Assembly (NCBI GenBank): GCA_950295325.1
Contig: OX485804.1
Location: 23,560,001-23,624,000, forward strand
Source: Polytrichum commune
Taxonomy: Eukaryota; Streptophyta; Polytrichopsida; Polytrichales; Polytrichaceae
Direction of reading: 5' to 3'
Length of the DNA stretch: 64,000 nt
Below the pieces are notes generated by a model. The model was given only the letters and a program-made list of their open reading frames with translations. It had not been told where the DNA came from and made no database searches. The position numbers and the translations under genes were made by a program. Shown in pieces: positions 36,101-48,600 of this stretch; the first letter of the stretch is position 1, and each line of letters starts with the position of its first letter.

Positions 36101-36400
36101 AAATGATGGCAAATCACAATGTGATACATCTATGTCAAAGATGCAGAAAATCATGAAGTTAACTGAAAGCTCAGTGAGCTCATACGCACATGAATGACGA
36201 TCACAGAGTAGATAAAATTTCATAGTTCATTGCCTTGACAAGCACCCTTTTTTGCCTTTCTCAGGTCTCAACAAAGAGGTACATAAGATTTTGAAACCAT
36301 GATTGACTTCTTAGGTCCAGTCAAATATACAAATATCTACACACTGTGTACCATGTTTACAATACCAAGGGAAAGGGCTGAACATAAGCTATACCTGCAA
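33170..36400. other. Intergenic DNA, no gene recognised
   Basis: The open frames are short and none shows a domain. The longest, 35499-35870 on the plus strand (123 codons) and its minus-strand overlap, has no match I know. The right edge is the 3' flank of the phospholipase C gene. Confidence 0.45.
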
Positions 36401-36405
36401 TGTAA

Positions 36406-39400
36406 TTATGAGACGCGGGAGGGAGTTCGCTCAAAATGAAACAACAGCCTTACTCCAGGCAACTCATTTCCCTTCTTGTCATAAAGTTGCACACATCGAT
36501 AGCCATTCTTGATCTCAAATATAGGTAGGCAGGTCTGCCCTTCGAATTCGTCTTTGCTTTCATCGTCATCGTCCCTGACTTCAATTCGCATTATTGCCAA
36601 CTCAGGAACTCTCAGAGAGAATTCAAACTCTTCATTCCAGGTGGGCACCCACTGATCCTCTGCTGGTGCTGTTTTCTGCTTCTTTTTATCAGCTGGAGCT
36701 CCTTCAATGATAAGCTACATATCCAAAGTATGTCTCCCATGAGCATCACTGAGAAATTTTGAGGTATGTCATATTGCAAGCCAACTTGAAATGGTGCATC
36801 CAAAAACTTGGGTTCATCCAAGATTTGTGATTTCATTGTGTTGAAGACTGAAGGGATTGTTAAAACGTCCCTTCAATCCTTCGCATGAATATTGTCAGAT
36901 CATGTCAAACCAGCCCGCATAACTACTTAAGAACAGTGTGTATGCTATCTGTCATCATGTAGAAAACTTTCCTGACAAAAATAAAGAAAAAAGACAAAGA
37001 AAAAAACAGACATGGCAATGGAGGTTTCACCTTCACAAAAAAATCAGGTGGAGAGAAAAGGTCAAAATGGCGTTTGCTGAATGCTTCCTTCCAGCCCAAG
37101 GTCATTATCACTTTAACCTGAGCACCCCATTGCAATCGAAGTTAGAAGGTCAAAACCTGCAGTCTAATAATATGCTGTCAAAGTCAAGCAGCAGAGATAT
37201 TTTCAGGAACAATTAGAAGGAGAGGCAGTTCATTAGCAAGTGCCATAGTTTAGAGTGATTCTCGTGTCCACAAGATAGAAAGATTCCAAACAAGTGAGGT
37301 AAATTTTTTGTGCATCTGAACGAGACCCATCATTTCATAGTTTTAATCTTGAATCGTTTATGAGACTCAAAATTATTCTCACTGCTTTATTCCAAGTGAG
37401 CAGCAGCTCCTATGCTCTGATGTTTGAAGAGGTCAGTTTTTGTTTAGTTTATTGTTCTCCAATTTACTATGGGAAAACTCCACTCAGTGTGGAGATTCAT
37501 CACTTCGTGCTCCTTAGTCAAATCTCTTCTTCTAACCATATAGTTTGGTGTCCATTCTTAGATCCACACCTAACCACAAACCACTCAAATACAGGCGTCC
37601 AGATTGTTGGTATGTGGTATTACCACTGGTCTACCTTATCTTAAACAGGAACCATGAAGTGTGAAGTTTACACATGAGAATCAAGTCCCTTGTATAGCTT
37701 CATCATTAAGATCATCCCACTGACAACTAAGTCTGGTTGTCATATATGTGGATTTTCGGGGAATTTGTACTTGCAGATTTGTCACACTAAGCCTAAAATA
37801 TACAGGCCACACACTTTTCTAATTTCTACCAGTTTCAAACAGAGGTGCAAAAGGTTGTAGTTGACCTTGAAAATCTCCTTCACTGCATGATGCAGTTTGG
37901 GATTGAAAATTGCGCCATTAGCATCATTTTCCAGGAGAAATTTTGGCTTGTGAATATATCCACATCCACCATTTGCCTTAAAAAAACCATGTGCCTTCCA
38001 TAGGCACTTACCATAACCCTGAAACAAATATACACCAAGAAGGCTATTGTAAGCATAAATTGTCCAAAAACCCTCTCCCAATACACTGACAAAGCATTTA
38101 TAAATAACCCCAGGTGTGATACTGTAACATATTGGGAACATTTCCTTTACCAAATAATGGCAGCCACAGCTCATGCAAGATAAAATTGTCCAGGTACAGG
38201 CCCACTCGCAATTAGACAGGATTGGCATTTTTGACATCCTTTCAAAGCACATTCAAGAGCATCCTCAAAACAAATCTACTGCTTTTAAATATGAGCAAGA
38301 CACTTTATCAGCAGATACGTAAGAGGCTTGCTGACATATCCTATGCAGACAATGTTTGATTTTTCTTGGTAGATATCTCAGAGATAGTAAGAAAGTGGAA
38401 GACACTTCTGAGACACACTTCTATGCAAAATTATCAAATACAAACTTGCCTGCATGTTCAGCGCCACCATTTGAGCTCCATGAACCCAAGCTGTAACAGG
38501 ATCATAATTGGAGGAGTCCACTCGCACACCCGAAGGATAGATGCGTAGTATGTTTCTCCTCGTGAAACTATGCAAGTAAAAATTGCATCACAAAAAGGTC
38601 ACAAGTTATATGCTTGCATCAACAATAATAAATATTAAATTGCAGAAATAGAGTAAATTTGAATGTGGCTGAATCTCAAGAACATTTTCACCAAGGTGAA
38701 GTTCAAGTTTTTGAGTACAGCAGCCAACAACCATAAGTACACCGCACTTGTAAGAAGATTACCAAATACGTTAGAGTTTCTATTAGCCCATCCAAGTGCA
38801 AGACTTACTGTAATCAAGAGGCCGCAAAAACTCTTGTAGGGAAGACACCATATCAAATGGACATAAATGTGATGTCTAGCATTCTAATCACCCACAATAT
38901 GTTCCAACTCACTACCATAGGGTACCTAATCTTTGTGGTGCCTCAACAAGACAAAGTCTTAACAAACTACATCCTTGAGGATGGATCTAAGGGCACACTT
39001 CCAGGTGCCAGCAAAGTCGGCAAAAACCATTGCATGACAAGAATTTGGACCGCCCTTCACATGGCAGTGTGTGCTATTTGTTCCCGGAAAACCAGAATCA
39101 GCAGCCCGCACATTAGTAGGGGGGAAGTTTAAGTTCGAAGGCAACTTGATTGCCTGTCTATTTCAGAACTCCAGAACCAGAAAGTAAATATCATTTGAGC
39201 AGAAAAAAAATTGATCTACATAAACATGTTGGTGTGAACCCATAATTGTCGTATTTTACAGTAGTTTTTTTTTTTTTTTTTAATTTCTCCATTTCATGGT
39301 GGCAAATTCTTATCTTTCAAACTTTGCCCAAAGTATCCGTATTTGTTGGAATTCATTTTATTCCATAGAAGCTCAAGCTATAAAGTTCAGGAAATCCGGT

Positions 39401-42400
39401 CATGCAACATTCAAAATGGATAATTGCAATGACAGCCACATTCCAACTTGCATGTTGGACAACAAGACAAATCTACTCCCCTCTACTCCACATGGGAGTG
39501 CTCGGCCAACAAGATGCTTAGAGGTACCAGCCAAAGCTTTGCAGACATCCTTGAAGTCAATTTTGTTTCACCGAAATGGCCAGCACATGGAATCCTGCCC
39601 TTATTATCATATTTCAGAGATTGGAAAGTTGAGAGACTTACTTGATGAGCAGTTCAGGATTTTCTTCAGCAACTTCATCCAGCTTTGACTCTGCAAGACT
39701 GATACGCTTTACCGTCTCTTCAACTGACAGTCGGTCTTTCATGACGGTTCCTTTAACAGGCTTCACTTGCCGGATTGTGATTAGACGCGCATACTCGGAA
39801 TTTTTATGCATCTCCCTATCCTCTTCCTCAATGTCTTCATCTTGTGGATGCCCCTGGACTGACTCAGCAGCTGGTCCTGCATTGGGTGGCGTTGCACTTT
39901 GTCCCTGCAAAATATACAATAATGCCAGAGCTCTTCAACCTGTATAAGAGGCACTTTACACTGGAGATTGAGGGCCCATGACGAATGTACATTTAAAATC
40001 TCTCATTGGTGAAATTGCCGAGACTGTCCCATTTCACTTTACAATAGAGATTGAGGGCCTGAGGGACCAAGGGAGTCTTGAGTGGAGTCCTACATGGCAT
40101 GGAATGGATAAAATTTCATAGTCTACCAGATTTTGCATCAAGCCCACCGCAAAGAGGTGGGTCTCAAACAAAACCTGGAGACCACGACACTTCAAAATCT
40201 CAACCCTTAATCTTAAGTAACTTTTTGTTTAGGAGGACCCACATGAATAGGATGGTAATCAAATAGCTATCGGTTGAGAGCCTGGTCTCCTGTTACACTA
40301 CACTTGAAGGCCCGTGAGCACAAAGTATTCAATTTCAATTTTCCATGGTACGGCCTTCAGATGAGTTTCAAGGGTCAATGCCCTTGGCCATGGTGTAAAG
40401 TGGCCCTTAAACCCAATGAGACATGCACAATGCATGCCAACCACATATTGACCATCCTCTGGATTTACTTCTCTCTTACAAATAGTTATAGCAAGGCACT
40501 ATCAAAAGCCATTGCTTCATCAACATAACCAAGCACCTCCTCTTTACTCCTCTCTCCATTCTAAATCTTTCAGAATGCAAAAAGTAATGATTGAGAAGCT
40601 CTCCAAGATTTCACTCTGACTGGCGCTGCCTTTCATTTGCATCAGTATGTGCCCAATATGAAAAGAAACAGAGAAACATGTGAACATAAATGTGTACATA
40701 ACCATTCCCATTTCTGGGCATAAGTTCAAGATTGAGATGGAATTATTACCTCATGAATATGAAACTTCTCAACTTTCTCAAGAAGGGTATCCTCTTTCAA
40801 AGGTGAACTTTGCTTTGCGTCCTGTTTATCCTCCTTGGCAAGCGCCTTGGCGGCTTCCTTGTTTCCAGCTGGAGGTGCTTCGAGGTACTCTTTTGGGGGT
40901 TTTGTTGAAATGATAATCCTTCTTTTCAAAGATTCCGGTGAAGGGAACTCTTTGCAAGGCTCATCTGTGTGTGGATAAAACAGAGCCTCGCCCAGGACTC
41001 GCAACAAAATCTAAAATGTACAATCATGCAAGAAAAAGGTTACCATCAACTCCATAATCCTTCAAGAAATCCTGAAAATATAGACTACAATAGAACCGAA
41101 CACATCCGCACTAAGGTAATTGTCTTCTGAATTACTTTCTTGAAACTTTCCAGACAGTGCAGCGGGAGTGATATATTTTAGGTCTTTGCAAAGTTGGTGA
41201 AGCAACACAGACTATGCGAAAACTCTTACACTTGCAGCTTGAGCCTGTAATTCGCTCGAAAGATGATCCTCAAGAGTGATACACACAGGATACTGAGATG
41301 CAACAAAAGCATTCTCTTTGATGGAAGTAATGCACTTCTCAAAGTCCACTGGGTCTGTCAGTGTGCTGCACACCCATATAAAAATACACAGATTCACTCA
41401 TCAGGATTATTTGTTGATTGGAGTAGAACATGAAACCTGTGCTTATCTCCCAAGCACACAACTTCTTGCTTCAGATAGACCTACAGAGCTCAGATCTAAT
41501 AAGTAAAAACATTCTTTATGTCTAATATGTTACTATGAAGCCATTGCCTGTGCATACAAGGGTTGGCTGGTATCGTCTTTTGTTGATACCATTCAGGTAT
41601 CTATAATGAGGGTTTCATGTTTTTTAATACCAGTAAGGTATGGGTATTTGATGGATATTTTTGTTTTCCATATCATTTTGCTCTATATATTATGAAGAAC
41701 TTTCATACCTAGGCAAAATCGCCCTAGTTGCAATATGGTTTAGAATGGTATTGACCCAAACAATAAGTCAGGTATACAAATATTCTCTCACCTAGACATA
41801 CCCACCTAAAATCAACATTTGATTGGTAATGAAACTTTGATACTCACAGGTAGGTTCTTTGATACCATTACAGATGTTGCTTATTGATACCATCCATTCA
41901 TCTATATACCGGTTCAACATTGGTGGATACACACTTTGTGCACCACCTCATGATGCCCAAACATCAAATCATCTTCCAGGTTGGTTATTTTCTGTGATGC
42001 AATCCTGAACCTAATTGGAAAAGCGTACTGAAGGAACAACACAGCAATTCCTACAAATATCACAAGGAACATCGATGAAGAGACATGTGCTTACTTTCCA
42101 TGGGTCACTTTGATCATACCCTTCTTCTTAGTATCAGGCCACAAATCCAATTCGACCACTCGCACGCCCCGTCGCAGGGCTGCGATGATGGGCATATCAC
42201 TGCTCTCACTGCTCAGCTGGTTGCCAGTCAGGTATGAATTATGACCAGTGAAAATGAAGTACTCGGAAAGCGGCCTTGTCATGTCTTGATACACCTGCCC
42301 ACCAGAAATTAAAGGCTCAGCCAACATCAAAAGACTGCAGAAGAACCAACCTTTAGCAATTTAACACCACTTTCAATTCCCTTGCCAACTCAGAAGTTAC

Positions 42401-43413
42401 TAGAATTGGAAACAGGCCAAGTCTTCTCACAGACTCCAAAGCTTCCCTGCAAGTAGAAAGCAGTTGCAACACTCTTGGGTGACAAGATTGCGGGATTGCA
42501 AGATTGAGTGTACAGATCAATGGGATGGTTGACGCAAAGCTACGATCCCACATTGGAAGAAGCCTCTGCCAGACAACTCCTTGGAAACCTCTAAAACTGC
42601 CCCACGAAACACTCAGCAACTTGACATTGGCACCACATTCACCTCCCTTGCCAACTCGAAACTTAGTCCATGTACACAAAGTTGCAGCTAAATACATGTC
42701 ACCACAGCGTCCCACAGAAAGAGGAGTTGCCATCAACTCCTAAGTGACAGAGCGCACATACTATGTCGACCAAACAAGGTTAAGCCTCTAACCCATTGCC
42801 CCACCACCTAAACCAGCAGCAATTTGACACCGCATTCACTTCCCCCAGCCAACTCAAAACTCAACCCAATTACAGGAAGAGGCAGATACATACATACATA
42901 CATACATACATAGATCTCACAGCTTCAAAAGCTTCCCACAAGAGGATCAACTTGCAATCAACTCTTAAACGACAGTCGATCAAATAAGGTTAAGCCTTTG
43001 AGCCATTGCTTCACAACCTAATCCAGGAAACTAGCTGGTGACTTACACTGGCAAGCCAAACAAGACAGCAAGGGAGGGATTCTGACCTCAGTGGTAATGG
43101 GTCCATTGAGCCTGGGATTGACCAAAAATTGGAAGAAGTCATCCATCTTCATGTCCTGGCTATGCAACTTGGGTATCTTGCTAATATCGTTCCGGTGCTG
43201 CTGCAATAGGTTGTTGGCATCTTCCAAAGTGGCCTTCCCTTCCCCTTGCTCCTCGTGCAGAAACCGAAGCAACCCCTCCGCCCCAATCTTCCCATTCTCA
43301 GCATACTTGTCAAACGTCTCACTCACCAAATTCTCATCCGCAGCTGCCATCTTGTTATTCTTCCTCCAATGCAACAATGGTGTACACATCCTCTTGAACA
43401 CAACAGCACACAT
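36406..43413 (-). CDS. PLC: Phosphoinositide-specific phospholipase C (X-Y-C2)
   Basis: Nine exons join in phase on the minus strand: 43413-43087, 42294-42095, 41365-41230, 41010-40750, 39904-39642, 38567-38450, 38018-37866, 37117-37031 and 36714-36406. The product is 617 aa. It cleaves PIP2 at the plasma membrane to diacylglycerol and IP3, with Ca2+ as cofactor. The order is: EF-hand-like N-terminus (about 25-105); X domain with [12 protein letters not shown] and catalytic-site residues H127, N128, E157, D159, H174 and E208; an acidic and lysine-rich linker (about 275-365); Y domain (from about 365, [14 protein letters not shown] and [14 protein letters not shown]); and C2 domain (about 490-617, WNEEFEF and [12 protein letters not shown]). 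All key residues are kept, so it should be active. Plant PLCs have the same architecture and lack a PH domain. Intron 6 is GC-AG. The start at 43413 gives a Cys/basic N-terminus like other plant PLCs; the Met at codon 22 is an alternative. Confidence 0.94.
38019..38449 (-). other. GC-AG intron 6 of the PLC gene
   Basis: Exon 6 ends AACATGCAG and the intron starts GCAAGT rather than GTAAGT; the acceptor is TTTCAG before GGTTATGG. The junction restores NMQ-GYGK in phase, as in plant PLC proteins, so the GC donor is needed. The CAG/GCAAGT context is the usual strong form for GC donors. Confidence 0.85.
39948..40407. mobile_element. Harbinger-like MITE in PLC intron 4, 460 bp
   Basis: The ends are imperfect inverted repeats (GAGGCACTTTACAC on the left, AGGGCCACTTTACACC on the right read inward). 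TAA flanks both sides (39945-39947 and 40408-40410). Internal words such as GGAGACCACG, GAGGTGGGTCT and ACACTACACTTGA are shared with the elements at 47.4-48.4 kb, so they form one family. The insertion is intronic and leaves the splice sites intact. Confidence 0.75.
42295..43086. repeat. Diverged triplication inside PLC intron 1
   Basis: A segment containing AA(C/T)TTGACA, a CCACATTCAC-like word and CCTTGCCAACTC appears near 42358, 42620 and 42821. CACAG-rich and AAGCTTCCC words follow, and GGTTAAGCCT with AGCCATTGC occurs after two of the copies. An ATAC microsatellite lies at about 42889-42912. The units differ by many substitutions, so the array is old. It accounts for most of this 792-bp intron. 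Confidence 0.6.
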
Positions 43414-46400
43414 ACACGCTCACTGACTCCCAAACTCTAACTCGGTCTTCCTCAACAACAGCAGCAGCAAGCACCAAAAGCCACTAACTTCGGAGCTCTC
43501 CCTGCCAATTCCTGTCAATTTCTGCAAACCTAGCAATCGCAGCTGCACAACTGGCACGCTTCTAGAGCTCCCCATTTATTGCACCACGCGGAAAAACACC
43601 CAAAATTGTGCCAAATCACCATGAAGTACAACGAGCCTCTCCAGAAGAGTCCAATTGGTCTATCCAGAAATTATAAACAAATGTAAAAACAAAGTGGCCA
43701 AATCAAATTTGAGTTTCTTTTGAGTATTTCCATCCAGAAATAGTCAACCAACCTAAGAAACTTTTTTGCGAGATTTGGACGAGACTGGTCACCCTGGGGA
43801 TCGGATCAAGTGGGGGAAAAGCTCAGGATCCCCATCAAAAGATTCACCGAGTGTCCCAGGTGGCGTGAAAGTGGGCCTGCTGACCAGGTCCAAACTCAGC
43901 CACCTCGCACCGACTTGGATGGATGTGGCTTTCACCACCTAAACCTCGTTCAAATCAAAGCATGCCGGAAACAACTTCCTTTACAAAATTGGCAGGGTTT
44001 TGCAGGGTTTTCAGGTCGAACTTGAATTTAAGCTTATACCCATTCGAGTTCGCCCTGCATAGGTTGCACCCTGGTAAGTGTCGATCAAATGCATCTCCAA
44101 GATCACATTCCAGTTCTTTGATATTTCCTGTACGCATAGGACTTTGGATTATGCATGTTTGATCTTCTGGTATCAAATAGTGTGTTTTTACGATGCCGTG
44201 TGAATTGAAGAATTGAAGAATTGGCTCAAGGTGATGAAGTGACGTACTATGTGGGTCTTCTGTAGTCGCTCTCCTTAATTGGACAAATGTATTTGAAAGA
44301 CGTATTGTTGTTGCACGTTCGTACATAGTTCATTATTGTATCTATAATAGTGTTTAGATTTTGCAGTGAGTACATAGTCCAATTTTATTGTAACACGTGT
44401 TTTTTAGTGTCCACCTATACTTAATTCTTAAAGGTTCAAAATAATTTTTCTTTACATGATACATGACAATTTATAAGATGTTTTAAACAAATATTGAATG
44501 AATATTCTATTTGGAATATGTATCAAATCATTAATTTGGCATAATGTGTGTGTGTGTCTCGTAGATATTTGAATCTTGGTCTTTTATACAAAGCCAAAGT
44601 TCCTCATAAAGCCTTTTACATCAGTATATTATTTGGTTGGAATATGACATGTTGATTTAGATAAGGCCACTTTGGACATTTATAACTAAACTCATCAATA
44701 AGTAACATGAACCACTTCCATACGATGCATTGGTTAGGATTGAAGCTTGCCAAGGCAAGATTTTGCCCACAAACCTTAGACAAACTCATGAGTTGTTGGG
44801 TGCATTGCCCTTACTAAAACAAAGCGCTATAAAGTGTGCATGGAATGGGTCACAAAGTACATAGCGTGCAAAGTAATTCTCAACATTGTAGTTGGAACGT
44901 TGATGTTTGTTTTGCAAAACTCTTGTAAAGCGAAGACCCACTTCTTCTCCCCTATCATACAAGTCATTATTTTTTAAGTACTTGCAATTTTGTAGTGTAT
45001 ATATATTACCTAGTGTAGCCCGTGCTTAACTTGCTCAGAACCTCTTCATGGTCTTTGAGAAGCTACGTTGTTTATGGTATCTGGTGTCACTTATTACTTG
45101 GAGTTACAATGTGCTACATTGTTTATGGTCAAAATTCATATAGTGGAGTACGATGTTGTATAATAAGGAGTGTGTTTTGATGTGGACATTACGTAGGGTT
45201 GAGGACTTAGGGAGGGTTTACATTAGGATCCAAGATCAAAGAAATTTTCTTGTCAAGTGATCTTATTAGTCATTAGAAAAGTTTACGACATATCATGTTT
45301 ATAATAGGGTTCAAGATCAAAGTACAAAAAAATGAAATGGCATTAATTTGGCACCACTTCTTATGCCAAGTCTCGTTGGTCCCAACGTGAGGAAATACTC
45401 ATCCTAGTTCAAGAAACCATATTTTTGAAGTTTGGGTCCAATCTCAAATCCAAGATTTGTTTCCAAAGGGATATTTTTGAACCCAAGTTTCTTGAACTCA
45501 GACTCCAATATAACTTGACCCCAAGAAAATGTGAACGATTTGTGAACAAATATGCAAATAATGAGCACTTGACAAACTAGATAGTAACTAATTTCCTAAA
45601 TTAGACCCCCAAATGAATGTGTGAATGTCTAATTTTTAGACCCCAAATGGTGTTAGAGAATAACCTACACGAGCTTGAGCGCAAGGCCTTTCAATCACAC
45701 ATATGACCATCCAATGTGGAACATTACCACTAGACCCTTGCGGAGGCGATCACAAGACCATGTAACCATAACTCCTCATTTGTGCTTCTTGCTACGCTTC
45801 GAAGATGTATTGAAAGCTCTCGAATGTGTGTTGCAATTCTCAAGTCTCCTCCTTATAGATATGTAACATGCTCTTCATCTCGAGCTTGCATGAACACTTC
45901 AATTTTGAAGGTTTCCAAAGGTGTTCCAATTTTGCAATGAGGGTACATAGAATTGAAACTTGTGGTGTATGGAAATTGCACACATTGGATGTGGTTGTGC
46001 ACATAGTTATGTAGTTCTTTTCTCTGAAGCAGATTTGGATGAATCAATGAAGGACCATAAATAATCTGATGAACCAAATCCATTTTTCAAAACATCATGG
46101 GCCAAAGCATGGTAAAGCAAACAAGAAAAGTGGTTTGCCTTCCAGTGTGATACACAGTTTTCATATATTATAAGGGAAATAAGCTTGATTCTATACAAAA
46201 TGTCATTTCGAGACCATGGAGCCCTCCAATGGGTTTGAATCAAACATAGTACAAAATTTGTGCCTCATTAGTATTATGAAGATATGTATGAAGTAGATCC
46301 TAAATTGGGTGGTGGATTTGAGCTAAAACCCACTTCATTTCAAAATTTGTTATGATTTGTGTATATAGTTTTAAGTATTTGACAAGATCATATTGAATGT

Positions 46401-47427
46401 AAGTGTGCTGCAAATTTCGAAGCAAAACACATTTTCTTAAGGTCTACTTCACCCTCACTTTCCAAAAACCAACAATTATGGAGGTAGATTCTACAAACTT
46501 CTAGAATTTGCTTTTATGGAAGTAAATCATGTAATTCGCAAATACATTTATGAAAACATCATGACCCACCTTATTAGTAACTTTATTATGAATCAATATT
46601 ATTGTTTTGAGTTATAAAACTAGGAAAGATGACTACTTGCGCCTCTAAATTGACAGGGTACACCTTTTGTTCACTTTACCATGCTTTGACACTCATATGA
46701 ATTGAAACCTTGCACATTCCCCACACAAAAAAAACATTCTCTTCTCATAAAGAACCTCCAACTGGTGGTAAGGGGGGTACTACCCCAAACTACGAGACCG
46801 CAACGTGGACTTGGAAAACATAAAAGGTTAAAGTCAACAAGTAATTGGTATGGAAGGGTTTGGTTAGGAATTGGAACCCATTACAGAGAAATATTTAGGT
46901 GTTCATCGTTATGAATGTGGGGGAGAACAATATCACCAAGTGCGAATGATGCGATTTGTATAAAATGCTTGTCATTGTAGAAAGACTTGGATACCACAAA
47001 CCTAAAGAGATGGACACACATATTCATCTTGCTTAACAACAACACACCCATAAACTTTAGTAATTTCATGCAAGTCGCAAAACCTAGAATATTTTCAATA
47101 TCTTCTAATAGATTTTAAGATATCTAATGGTTTATAAAGAAAAAGGACAATATGAAAAATATATACTCGTGATCCACAAAACTCTATGGCCAACATTTCA
47201 ATTCAATTAGTGATTCCAACCCCATTGGCCAACACCCTTCAGAAATGCATAGAGTGGATGATTATGTATTTGTCAATGGTAGTGTCTAACACTACAAAAC
47301 AATCAATCAAATCCTATACAAGTATCAATAATATAAACTTTAATGAAATTGATCACATGAACTACATAACCAACGAGAAGAGAGTGTCAATGAGATATGG
47401 AGAGCAATAACTTTTTAGACCAATAAC
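43414..47427. other. PLC upstream region and intergenic DNA
   Basis: The first few hundred bases are cytosine-rich on the plus strand and must hold the PLC promoter and 5' leader. I could not place a TATA box with confidence. From about 44.3 to 47.4 kb the DNA is AT-rich, with short frames and no recognised domain or element. Confidence 0.45.
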
Positions 47428-47430
47428 TTA

Positions 47431-47927
47431 GGGCCACTTCACACATGAGACTGAGAGCCTGTGACCATTACACTTCAAGCACTCTCATTGGTGGGAAAGG
47501 TGGAGCCGGTCCAAGTTCACTTCACACTACACTTGAGGGACCAACAAAGTATGTGAACCCAAGATGGATGTAAAGTTTACATGGATTCCTATATGGCATC
47601 AAATGGATCATGTTTCATGGTCACTTGGATTATTTTCAAAAATCACCTCTTGGAGGTAGGCCTAACACAAAACCGGGAGACCATGGCACTTTGAATGCTC
47701 ACAACCGTTGATTTATTCTATTTTATCATGTAGAGGATCACATGAATAGAAATTTATAAAAATAGCATTTGGTTGAGGGCTCAGTCATATATGACTTCAC
47801 ACTACACTTGAGGGTCCGTGACCACACTACATGATTTCAGAGGTGTGTTGGGACAACCTTTGGACACTTTCTTTTGGGCTCTCACAATTTCATGGTCATG
47901 GCTCTTGGCTCGTGTGTGAAATGGCCC
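47431..47927. mobile_element. Harbinger-like MITE, 497 bp
   Basis: Inverted ends begin GGGCCA(C/T)TTCACACA and continue imperfectly. TTA is repeated directly on both sides (47428-47430 and 47928-47930). Internal sequence matches the MITE in PLC intron 4 (GGAGACCA, ACACTACACTTGAGGG). No coding capacity. Confidence 0.85.
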
Positions 47928-47933
47928 TTAGTA

Positions 47934-48380
47934 AGGACCACTTCACACATGAGCCAAGAGCCATGACCTTGTAATGGTGAGGACCCTTAACTTTCATCCA
48001 AAGGCCGTATCATGGGTGTTGAAAAAGCCGTTTTATGTAGTCACGGGCCCTCCAACATAGTGTGAAGTGAGAATGGACCATGTTGCGGGACCATTGCGTA
48101 TTTTGTTGATGGAAAAAGAGGGGAGGATTTGGTTTAATGCAATATGTCTCAAGCCTATTAATTTGAGAGAATTACTTGGTGGTGTTTGTTTGTCCTAGAA
48201 TATGTTCTAGAATATTCCCTACAATCTGTCATGCTGGAAAATTATTTAAAAAAAATCATGGTCTCCCATAAATTTGCGTTAGGTCAACCTCTTGGAGGTG
48301 GATCTGACGAAAATTTGGGGAGACCACGAAACCTTTTACAATCCGCCATGTAGGACTCCATGTAGACTTTTTGTATTGCA
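47934..48380. repeat. Diverged or truncated second MITE of the same family
   Basis: Directly after the complete MITE, GGACCACTTCACACATGAG and CCAAGAGCCATGACC repeat its terminus. CTCTTGGAGGTGGATCTGAC with GGGGAGACCACG near 48290-48330 matches its interior. A right terminus is not visible; the LINE tail begins about here, so the LINE may have inserted into or beside this copy. Confidence 0.55.
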
Positions 48381-48600
48381 CTTTAGGCGGTCCGGGTTCG
48401 ATTCTTGTTGAGGCCGTCCGAGCGTCTAATGTGTTTTTCCATGACTTGGTGATGTTAGTGCGTTGTAGGCAGGAAGATTGTACCAACCAGCCGGCTCTTG
48501 CCCGCCTTCCTGAGCTATTGGATGTATTGTGTTTAATAAATAATGGTCTTTATTGTGGCCCAACGTTTTATTCTGCTGGTATTGCTTGGTTATTTTCGAT

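Noticed and set aside
48380..48420. GTCCGGGTTCGATTCTTG near the LINE 3' end as a tRNA gene.
   Set aside because: Only the B-box-like part is present; there is no cloverleaf.
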